Part shown: positions 45,480-56,000 of the stretch, in pieces | How positions within the stretch are numbered: position 1 is the first letter of the stretch | How the letters are laid out: each line of letters opens with the position of its first letter | Source: Tetraselmis striata | Taxonomy: Eukaryota; Chlorophyta; Chlorodendrophyceae; Chlorodendrales; Chlorodendraceae | NCBI GenBank assembly: GCA_006384855.1 | Contig: VCJN01003013.1 | Location: forward strand, 1-64,000 | DNA: 64,000 nt | Direction of reading: 5' to 3' | Program-made: the position numbers and the translations under genes | Notes under the pieces: generated by a model | Databases searched by the model: none | What the model saw: the letters and a program-made list of their open reading frames with translations, nothing else | What the model was told of the DNA's origin: nothing

Positions 45480-46800
45480 GGAATGGGCTGGGCTCATTTT
45501 ACTTTGTTGGTCAAACGTCGCACTTATTAAATGATTGACGAGCCCGAGGCTCTCGCGCGCCCCATGGGCGGCTTCACTTTGGGCCCATCTACATGAAGCG
45601 TTCGGCCGGACGAGCTCGGCACCGCACTCTCGACCTCCTCTCCAGCTCCGCCCTCGCCTCCGAGACGCTCAACAGCTACGCCGGCAAGTTGTCTATGTTC
45701 GCCGAGTTATGATACGACTCCGAGACCATCAGCCCGCTGGAGTAGGCGACTATTACAGCCACCGTCGTTCGGTACGTCGCTTGGATTGGTGATGAGCGGG
45801 GCCACATTGGGGCTAAGTTGTTGCAGCCCTATACATGGCGGCAATCAACACGTTCTTCGAGCTGCACAACATCGACCCCATCGCTGCATGCACCTCACCG
45901 CCGCGCTTCGTGGCCTGCTACTAAGGCAACGCCGCATGGGGGCTGCTGCTTTGCGTGTGACGTTACCTGCCGATGTCGCTTTCTCTTTCGTACAGCGGGT
46001 CGAGTTGATTGTGTCTGCTCCTCCCCCCGAGTACCGGTACAACTTCCCGGCCCTCATGGCCGCGGTTGTCAACTTCATATTCTTTTCCATGGGACCTATT
46101 GGCGTGTCCTGCCGAGTGCGGGACGCGCATGTCGACTCCTACAACATCATCATGCAGCAGGTGTACCGTGAGAAGAGTCGTGCCGCCCTGCGCGGCTCCG
46201 ACGACCTACGCGTGATGTTCCTTCCCGTGTCGGAGCACCCTCTTGCCTCTAGCACCACTTCATCGACAATGTCCAGTCTGCCCCCCCCCCCCCCCCCCCC
46301 CCCCCGCCATAATCCCTACTGGCTTGCTGCCCGGGCTAACTTCTGGGCGGTCACCCTGAGCTAGCGGTCCAAGTTGTGGAACGCCGCTACAATGTCGATA
46401 TGGCGCTCTACGGCCACTCGTCTCGTCGGTGCTGTCCCTTCCGCCGGCACTTCCTGGAGCTTTCACAGACTTCGTAAGGGTGCAACATCTGCTGCTAACG
46501 CCGCCATCGGCGTCCCGCTGTCCCACATTCGCCACAAAGGCGGATGGGCGACCAGCTCCGACGTCGTTCTGGACAACATCGACCTCAACGTCCTCCCTTT
46601 ACCTTGCGCGTGGTTCTTCTTCGGCCACATCACGCCCCTTCGCCACTTCCAATTTCAACAAGACTCCGTAGCAATGGTTCTCTTGGTGCCTTCTTTGCGA
46701 CCTGGCGCTACCCCTGCTTCGTCAATCTGCGGCTCTCTTCGTTTGCTCTTCCCTGGCAAAACCATACTCACTTGAAATGATCTAGACTAGTTTATGGGGT
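45480..46800 (+). pseudogene. Tyrosine-recombinase element fossil (Crypton- or DIRS-like)
   Basis: A core-binding-like part near 45630-45880 (SETLNSYAGKLSMFAEL, HIGAKLLQPYMAAINTFFEL) is followed near 46460-46590 by a catalytic-domain-like part (SFHRLRKGATSAANAAIGVP, LSHIRHKGGWATSSDV) typical of tyrosine recombinases. The order and spacing fit one recombinase gene. It is broken in several places and carries a long C-run. Without its other genes, a Crypton cannot be told from a DIRS-type element. Age is moderate, because domains are still readable. Confidence 0.55.
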
Positions 46801-46849
46801 TTCATCCTTTCCCAAAGCAACCGCTTTTCCGGCTACATGTGGTGCTAAG

Positions 46850-47850
46850 TGGTGCGGGTTACTAGTTCACCCCGCCGTCGCTATTGCGCCCGTTCGTGTG
46901 CATCACGAGTAGACATACAAACAGCCGTAACAACCGAACCTGCCATTTTTTGTGTCGATGCGTTACACACAGCGCCCCCTCTGACTCCGTTTTCTCTCCA
47001 CGCTTTCACTGAAACTCTCTGCCAATTTCGGCTCTACTTGACCGTGTATAACAGCCTGCGCGACCTTCTTGCAGAACCAGATTCAACTTGAAACGGCAAA
47101 TATCGATGCACTGACTACTAATTAAGGATAAATGCTCGTACGGGTGAGGCGGGCACACAAATCCGTGTCTACCCGCCGCTACGCTCCGCGCCGCACCATT
47201 TCGTCGTGAGCCGCAGAATATATTAGGTCGCTGTCAGTCTGTCGCGATTGCTTGTTCCCACTTGTTGCGGCGATACAGGCCGGCGCGCCCACCCTGTCGG
47301 CACCGAAGAGCGGCGGGGACCGTGATCCAGACGGGACGCCGATTCCCCTCCCGCTGAAACCTCTGAAACCTTATAATAGTGCTCGCACGGGAAATCCTAT
47401 CCCCCCGTGAGGCTTGTCAACATAACGACAATTGCAATATGGTCCGGGCCCGTCTTCCGGGTTTACCCGGTTGATGCGTTAGCCCTTCGGGGTTCGAATG
47501 AGGCAACGGTCTAATGGCTATGCCGGACCTACGACTGCAGATGGCGTACGAGGTCAAGTGCTGGGGCGGCTTATTCGACCGATTTCCCAGGGCGAACTTT
47601 ACCTTTACTTTACTTTACGACATTTATCTTCGCCTGGTCGTACTTGCCGACCGACCCTCTACTTGGACGATGTGAAGGCAGTCGCGGAAGGGAACCCGAC
47701 CATGGGGTCAGGTCAGTGTGCAGCCTAGTGTGCAAGCGCTGGGGGGAATCCTGCGCACCTGGCGGCCGAGCAAGGCGGGCTGGAAGCGCCGTCCGGCGGA
47801 CTGGGCAGCCCGGGTAGCGCCAAGACTGATGAGCCTGGACCTGTCCACTA
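46850..47850. other. No recognised gene
   Basis: Mixed composition with short frames only. A CACCCCGCCGTCGCTA word near 46868 recalls 9368 (TACCCCGCCGTCGCTA). Confidence 0.3.
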
Positions 47851-47859
47851 CCGGTATTT

Positions 47860-48120
47860 GTGCTGGCAAGTGGCAAGGGTATCTACACGGCCGAGCTGTC
47901 GCACCTGATGACCGGAATCACCATCATGGTTCTCCTTAAAACTGTATGTACAGTCACAGACGCTTGGTTGGCTGCGCTCCAGCCGCCGACGGCGCCCACC
48001 GACCTCAATATCAACGTTTGCGATCAACTGACAGACGCAGGGCTGGCAGCACTACAACCACTCACCACCCTCACCACCTTCAATCTCGAATACGGTGATG
48101 CATTCTTCACAAGGAACGCT
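47860..48120 (+). pseudogene. Leucine-rich-repeat protein fragment
   Basis: Two consecutive cysteine-containing LRR units are readable: TDAWLAALQPPTAPTDLNIN, then CDQLTDAGLAALQPLTTLTT. The second fits the CxQLTDAGLxALxxLTxLTxLxL consensus common in algal LRR proteins. The frame leaves the motif after NLEYGDAF. No intact gene is present, so this is a fragment. Confidence 0.5.
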
Positions 48121-48299
48121 GCTCAAGGGTCGATATCCCCATGCATGGTGTCACAGCTTGTTTATTGCTTGCCAGCACCGTACCGCCTTAATTCTCAATG
48201 GACTGGGTATAGAGCTTTCATGACGTGCCACCGCTCCCTGCTGCCTAATATTCTCGTTTACTTACCATCCCAAAGTGAAAGCCCCCGACATGCGGGCAG

Positions 48300-48300
<1 letters not shown>

Positions 48301-48365
<65 letters not shown>

Positions 48366-48366
48366 A
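48301..48366. repeat. TA microsatellite
   Basis: About 26 TA dinucleotides, then TATG units. It is flanked by TATAGCGACTATA. Confidence 0.95.
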
Positions 48367-48667
48367 TAGCGACTATACATGCTTCTGGAGAACCGACTGT
48401 AAACAGCGGAATTTAACGTCCGCTCTTGCGTGTGCGTGAGTGCAGAGGCGGAGGGCGAAGCGATGGGGTGCTAGAAATTAAAAAGTGATTACCGGCGCTG
48501 AGGCGCTCCGCGATATGCGTGTCCCCGGTTCAGAAGCTCCCCTACTGCGTGCTCTGACCTCCGAGCTCCGAGCTCAGGCGCGCGCAGCGCGCTAATTTGG
48601 CTCATACGCGCGATGAGCACATATCCAGAATAGCTAGTAGTCGCTATATCCAAGCGATCTTATCAAT

Positions 48668-48805
48668 GGTTCCTTCTTGGTTCTTGGCTCCCTGCCCTCC
48701 TGCTCGACCTTGGTTTCGGGCTTATGTCTCTCTTCTGCTGGCAACCTTTCATAGTTGTTGTTAGTTCTGTTGTAGTGCGCTTTTGTGAAAGCCATGATGT
48801 AATTA
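48668..48805 (+). repeat. 5'-truncated retroelement tail
   Basis: Only the last ~135 bp of the element at 33.3 kb are present, in plus orientation and ending GTGAAAGCCATGATGTAAT. Retention of the 3' end with loss of everything upstream is the usual outcome of target-primed reverse transcription. Confidence 0.75.
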
Positions 48806-50050
48806 GAATCTAATCAATGGTACTACTATAGCTGCATCCACCATCAACAGACCGAGCTGACGACAGTCACAGTACGTAGCCGATAGGTAATCAGTGCAGG
48901 AGCAGAGCTGCTGTCATCAAGGGGGTGGCACGAAAGTCACACTTTTTGGGGCGCGTCTTGCATGATTGGTTGCGCAGGCAGCGTGCATGCTAATCTCTTG
49001 CTGACCTCTTTTAAATGTGCATCAGCATAATGCTGATGCGCAACGCGTACCTTGATGTGATGCGGCAATGCGCTAATGGTGTTGGCGGCTGTCATGCAGG
49101 CAATGGAATGCAAGGGGGACAGTGTGTCTTTTCCATGGGCACATCGAGCCGGGATCAGTCAGCGATAGGGAGAGACGTCGTGTGGATTGTGCCTTGGTGG
49201 CGCACACGGCCCGCATTCTCAACTCGGAAAGTGTGCTCTGGTAGCGAGAGGTTGGGCTAATCGATGCGGCCAAGCCGGCGAAACGTTGACAGCCTCCTTT
49301 CCCGGCGTTGATGGAGCGAGAATAACACGCCGAATAAGGTGCGCGATTCTTCACCAACACTCGGTACGCCCTAAAACGTTGTTAAATATCGATTGATTGA
49401 TCGGATCTTGATTTGCTTGATGCATCTGGTACTTGGTATTCATCGACCTGCAATTCGTCACAAGCTCGGCGTTCGTCCCCAATTCACGGCTGCCAATGCC
49501 CACTTCCAAGCTGCCTGGGCCTACTGAGCGCTCCTTTCGTACTACCATGGCTGAAGCCGCTAAAGTTGTGCTCATCCATGATAGACTTCCACTGGGATGA
49601 CGGGACCCTGTCGCCTTCCAATCCATCCGCATCCTCAACCAAATGAGGGCATCCGGCGCTGAGGGGGCGCGTGCGAGACTTCGGGTGGCGGCAAGCTCGG
49701 GGATAGAAGACACATCGGGGCTCTCCTTGGGCGGGAATCGGTATTTTGAGGGTTGGATGATTCTTACACCGGGATCTGAAAGGCGCTGACACGGCGGTCA
49801 TGAAGTTCATTGAGTAGTCGTCATAGATAAGACAGCGCCGCGCCTGCTTGGATGCAGGCTTACCGCCGCTGCCAGGTTGACACGTGGGACTAACACATGT
49901 GAATCACGCAAAGAGGGGATAAAAAAAAAGTCGCGAGCTGAATGACAGGGCGCCGCGGCCAATGCGCATGCAGTCGACATCACGAATGCTTGCGGGCGTC
50001 GACGCCAACAGCGCCTCCACGCCCACCTCCACGGCCGTCACCACCCGCGT
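48806..50050. other. Intergenic 3' flank of the M16 gene
   Basis: No recognised gene. TTACA near 49770 (TGTAA on the minus strand) could serve the M16 gene some 280 bp past its stop. Open frames at 49351-49810 have no family resemblance. Confidence 0.35.
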
Positions 50051-50052
50051 GG

Positions 50053-52978
50053 CTACGACGCCTTGCTGCCCCGGCCGGCGCGCAGCGCGACGACCCCAGC
50101 CGCCAGGGTGACGATGCCGAGGCCGACCAGCGCCACGCCGCCGCTGATGCCGGTGACGCTGGCGGCGATGCCGCGCAGCGAGCTGGCGATGCGGGCGAGC
50201 CAGGGTGCGCGCGGCACCATGGTGACCACGGTGTAGCGCTCCGTCGCCGGGTACGGGATCAGTCGGCGCAGCGCCATCTGCACCACGCCGCGCGCAGGTC
50301 AGTGCCGCCATGCGCTCAGCGAGCGCCGCACTACCCAGCGGCGGGGAGGGGCGTTCGGCGTCGTCGGATGGCGGCCTGGCGGCAAGCATGGCAGCGCAGG
50401 AGATGGATGCCGAGCTTCACGAGAGCGCTGTCATAACCAAGGCGTCCGCGACGCGGGGGAGCTTTCTCGGCCAGGTAGTCCCCCCCCCCCACCCCTGTTG
50501 CCCTCCCTGACGTCCCGTTACTACACCTGCCATAGGCCCACCGCCGCCATGTGATGGCCACCCGTAGTGTGTATCATCCAGCATCCAGGTCGTCAGTTGG
50601 AGATGGGATAACGAGGACGCAGACCCAGCGGATAGGGAGCTGGTGATGTACGACGACGGCGACTCGGAAGAGCTAACCGAGTCGGAGATACAACCGCTAT
50701 ACCTACCTTGGCATGTTGTCAAGTGATGGGGCAAAGCGGCCAGGGGGGGGGGGGGGGGGGCAGCCTGCACGAGCGGCGCGCACCTTGACGGTCTCCGGGT
50801 CGGCGCTCCCGATCACCTCCTTGCGCGCGTCCTGCCGCAGTGAGAAAGTGGCGTCCAGGTCGCCCGTCTCCTGGCAGTGGCGGGGGTGGCGCAAGCCGCG
50901 GGGGCGGTCAGCGTTGCCAGCCGCGCACCGTGTCAATATACAAGGATCCGCATCCAGGGTCGAGCGGCAATTGCCGAGAGTCACAGTCCATTCACGGTAT
51001 GAGCATCCATGCTTTGATTGGATCCGGACTGATCCGAGAATCTCGGTGAATTCACGACGTTCAATTCACTCGAGGTCGTGATCCACGCCGAGATGCGTGA
51101 TGCATCACAGCGTACGGGATCGGCATCCTGGCGCACGTTCCATGCTTACAGACCCAGGGGTCCGGAATCAATACGAACTGCCCCTATGCACAACGGGAAG
51201 GCTACACATGGAAAATCGGAAGGGTGAGCGATGGTGTCAACGGCGTATTTGGACCAAAACGTGTCGATGCTTATACTTCATTATGTTGGCAGACAGGGTA
51301 TGCTTTCGATTTTTCTAGCATATGCGAATAATACACAAAGGTAGGACTCTGATGCGAACTCGCCTATCTGCCCCGATCGTACGATGTGGTCAAGGCGGGA
51401 TCAAGGGCGCTTCACCGATGCAGCAAGCCTTGATTCCATCCTGCCCCTAGTCACCGACCCGCTGCCCGCCTGATCATTCACTGTTCGTCGTGATCCAGCT
51501 GATCCACCCGATCCTGAAAATTATCTCAGCTACCGATGCGGATGCTTGACCATGCATGCCATGTACCATGTACCATGCATACGCCAGCACGACTTGGGGC
51601 TGTGGGGTTTGTTGTAACCCGCACGCCCGGCCCGACAGAAAACAACATCGACATGAAACTCGCCAGGGGCGCACTACGCCCTTTTAGAGCATTCCGTCGG
51701 CCGCATTTGGAGAGCAAAAGAGGTGATGTCACTCTCACTTAGGCGCGCTTAAATATGTGTCGGCGTACGCGCGCACATGGACGACTGTAGGCGCACAGCG
51801 AGCACATGCAGAAATGGGGCATTCATGACAGGCACCAGTATATGTGTACCACGGGGTGCCGGCGCGGTAATGACGCTGGAATGTTTGGGGGTTTAGGGTG
51901 ATAAACCCTACAACCTAAACCCTAATGATAAGAACGCTGCGACTCGGAACCCGCCCTGCCTGGCAGACGTCAAATTTAGACGCATCTATAGCGGATGTAT
52001 TGCGGATGTTTTTATAGGTTGCATGCAAGCTCAATCAGAGAGGCATTTAATAAGGGGCTCCCATGGGTGCGTCGGCACCCTTGTCCGTACAGGGTTGGAA
52101 AGGTCCGGGTCGCTGGAGGAGAGCGCGCCGCGGCCTGTGAGAACGGAGGGGGGGGGGGGGGGGGCGGATGCACTCCCCTCCGCCTCCGCACCTGGAAGGT
52201 CCACGACTGGAAGCCGCCCACGATCTGCTCGTGCCAGTAGGAATTCTCCTCCTGCTGCAGCTCAAACTGCCGCTGCTCGAGCGTCAGCACCGTCGTCACG
52301 TCGTCCGCCGTGGGCCCCGACTCCTGCACAGCCGCAGCCGGCGAGTCCGCATCAAGGGGAGGTGTGAGATCGCGCACGGGCGTGAGGCGAGTGCTGGTGT
52401 CTGCTGTCGGGCCACTGAGTCATAAGGGAACCTGTGGCTGATGGCATCGTGGCGGAACCGTGGGGTCGTCATGGCGGCTGCCGGGCGGGTCGTCAGACCA
52501 CGGTCGGCCGGACAGAGCAGAGGGTCCGCACCTGCAGCTCCACAATCTCCCGCAGCGCGAGCTCCACCAGCTTGCGCGAGTTGGCCGGGTCGCAGCTGAA
52601 GCCGAGCGCGATGTCCCCGCTGACGACGCCCTTGCGGGAGGGCGCGGTCGCCCCAAAGAACGGCGACACGCTCACGGTGTACACCTCCCCAAACTTGAAG
52701 CGCATCAGCTGGGGGGGGGGGAGGGGGCACTCGTCAGCGGGGCAAATGAGCCAGGCAGGCAGGCGCGCTGATTGAACCACAGGCCAATCCAGGCGCATGA
52801 CGACCGGGCAAGCTGGTATACTCCGGAAACGGCGCCAGGAAAGGGGTCGCACCAACATACTAATCGCGCTAAATAGACCTACAAGACCTATTGACCGGGT
52901 GGAATCGGGCTTTGGCTGCTTACCGCCTAACTATAATGCGGCAATGCCCTCCAACAACCTACAGCTCCATGTAAGGTT

Positions 52979-53016
<38 letters not shown>

Positions 53017-56000
53017 ACCAGGTAGAGGCTAGAAGTGATGAGTACAATCAAACAAGGTGAGCCCTGCTTCACCACCAAAAGATGTACACTCAGCTTTATG
53101 TAAAATGAACGCTGCTATCCGGCATGGGACGGCCTTGCGGCGGCGCACCTGCATGAGGCGGCTCTCCAGGAGGCGGCAGCAGATGGAGATCCACACCGCC
53201 TCGCGCGCCGCGCCCGCGCGCTCGATGTCCACCGGGAACGTGATCTGCGTCTGCGTGATGGGGCTGACCATGGGCACCCTCACGTCCTCCTCCACGCGCC
53301 CCTTCGGGAAGCTGTACGGCAGCGGCGTCACCTCCTGCAGGACGGGGCGGGCGGCGACCACCAGGCGGCAGGAGGCCGGGCACAGTGCGGATGAGTGACC
53401 GAGAGTGATACACGTGCTACATGCGGAACCACGACTTCGTCCATGCAACATTTACTGAATAAAGGGGTATTAGGGAGGGGTATTAGTTATTATAGTGCGA
53501 TGTGCTTGTTCGTTGGTATTTTTGGGTACAGTAGTGTGTGTAGTATTAGCAACGTATATCATATTTATAATGATATTTATGTTATACATATGGATACATA
53601 AATACATATATAATACATATATACAGGTGTGTGTGTGTGGATACGTACTTATGTATGTATGAATATTCGCACATATATACACATACATATCGACATAAGT
53701 ACATATAAATACATATATATATATATGTATATACATGTGAGTATATACACATACATACATATATGTGTACATACATATATGTCTGTATAGATATGATTTC
53801 GCGCCGTATTCGCGGCGCATTCAGATAGACTTCCAGATAAGTATGAGTTTTTTTTTGTGAGGGTGTCAAAACATGAGTATATGGCGAACCCGAAACGAGG
53901 TCGCGGTATTTAGGCACTTGTGCGGGGATGAGGTCGGCACTGACCAACTCTTTTTCCATGCCAGGGGGGGGGGGGGGGGAGGGGGCTTGCCCTGGGGCTG
54001 ATCTTCTTGGGAGTGGCCTGCCGAGGGATGGATGCCAGGTACTTCTCCAGCAGCGGCTTGATCTTCTCCAGGTCGATGTTCCCCGTGAGGCAGACCGTGT
54101 ACTCCTCGGGGTTGGCGTACGCCTCGTTGAAGTGGTCGCACGCCACCTGGCCGGCCGGGACAGGGACGCCGGGCGCCCCGGATGAATATCAACGAGGGAT
54201 GAATACTGTCAGCAAAGTACACCGGGCGCCAGTGGCCCATGGAAAGGGGCGGATGCAGCGCGGGTGCTGGGCTTCCGCGCTGGCGATGCAGTTTGGAGTT
54301 GCTAAAGGGGGGATAGAAATGTAATCGCTGCAATGCCGCGGATGAAGCATGGAAGACTGACAGTACGAGGGCGCTCTTGGTACGGAGACACCGCCTTCTT
54401 CATTGCCAACGGTAACGCGGCTCAGCAGTCGATGCATCACAGTATCCTCGCCGCGCCATCGGTACTGAGAATATGAAATTATCGGATGATTCGTCGTGTT
54501 CCGGATGAACGCAGCGCTGTCACCACCTCCGTGGGAAACTTGCGCAAATACTGACGATATCACGGTAACCGATGCCAATGCTCATGCAGGAACAAAGTTT
54601 ATAGGAACGTGCCCTGCCCTTGGGAGCTCAAATCTGGACAAAACAGTACCAAATTCACTGTGAAATGAAGAGCAATTTGCCCTGCACACTACGACTCTAG
54701 GAATTGAAATGTGGGTGCTTAGTGCATCCGCATCTGTAGCCGTATGAAATACATCAAGGGGGGGGGGGGGGGGGGCTCTGCTCCATTTGAATCTGAGGGT
54801 GACTGTGAAATGAAAAAGCGCAGGATACATGACGGCTGGATTTGGTGAGACGCACAAGGCAATGAAAGGTAGGGCTCTTTGGTAAGAGAAAGGCGCCAGC
54901 GGTGCTTGTGGTCCATCAGGAGTGCCGGTGTGGCCTCTCCGCCACAGGGAGCAATGTGGGCTGGGCACTCCGACTTGCGCCAGGGGTGTCGGGGCGCACC
55001 TGCGCGTCCACCGCTCGGAACTCGCGCATGGAGAAGGGCGCAAAGTAGTAGCAGCGGCCATAGTTGATGAAGCGCACGCGGTTGGAGAAGGTGTGCATGG
55101 GGTCCCGGATCTGCGCCGCGATCGTCTCGCGGGTCATATGCATCACCGCCGACAGCTCCTCGGCCACCGGCTGCACCCTGCGGGCCACCGCGCAGGGGCA
55201 CAGGGGGGGGGGGGGGGGTTCAGCGCGTATATCACATGCAGCCGGAGGCCGTCTTGATGCAGTGGATGCGCGCCTCGGGTCATTGGGTGCACTAGCCATC
55301 AGAAGACAGACATTCTTGACGACCTGTGGGCGGGTCTGCCCCTCGCCAGTGAGCACCTCGCCGTCGATTAGCAGCGCAAGTGCTTACTGAGGATTTATCT
55401 GGCATGGTATGGTTTAGCGTCTGGCTACCACTATTCCATTGCACCCCGGTGCAGGTAGTCGTTGCTCAGTAGTAAATAGGATCCTACTCCTAGCGACAAC
55501 GTCTGTCACGGTACTGCAGCGTGTTTGACGGCACCGACAGAAACACGAGTTTCGCGGGATCAATTACACTGTGACAACCAACCCAAAAATCAGGGTGCCG
55601 AATTGAGGTTACTTGATATATTCAGTGTACACCCTGCGCATTGACAAATAAACACTATTGGTCCTTTGATGCGGGTACTATTAGACTCCTCGCGCCTGGC
55701 TGTTGCCAAATAATGGGCGCAAAATATCGCAGCACACATGCGGCGTGCATTCAAAAGTCACCCGCCAGTAACATTTATCATATTAAGGAGACCAAAACAA
55801 CACACAATCTCGTCCTAGATCTGGTTCACCTCAAGATGTCCAGGTCTGACAGTCACAAGTATGGCTGTGACGGGGAAAGAGAGAGGGGGGGGGGGGGGGG
55901 GGGACCTGCTGGTGAAGAGCTTGTACACGAGCTGCAGCGCCGTCTCCAGGTCCTCGGGTGACTGGTCCCCGCTGAAGGAGCGCCAGAACGCGCCCTCCCC

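Noticed and set aside
47480-47530. Possible tRNA because of GGGTTCGAATG
   Set aside because: The neighbouring bases do not fold into acceptor, D and anticodon arms that I can see, and no paired 7-bp acceptor stem was found.
49351-49810. Two overlapping minus-strand frames of about 110-120 residues
   Set aside because: No domain, start context or splice sites support them. They read like chance open frames in GC-rich intergenic DNA.
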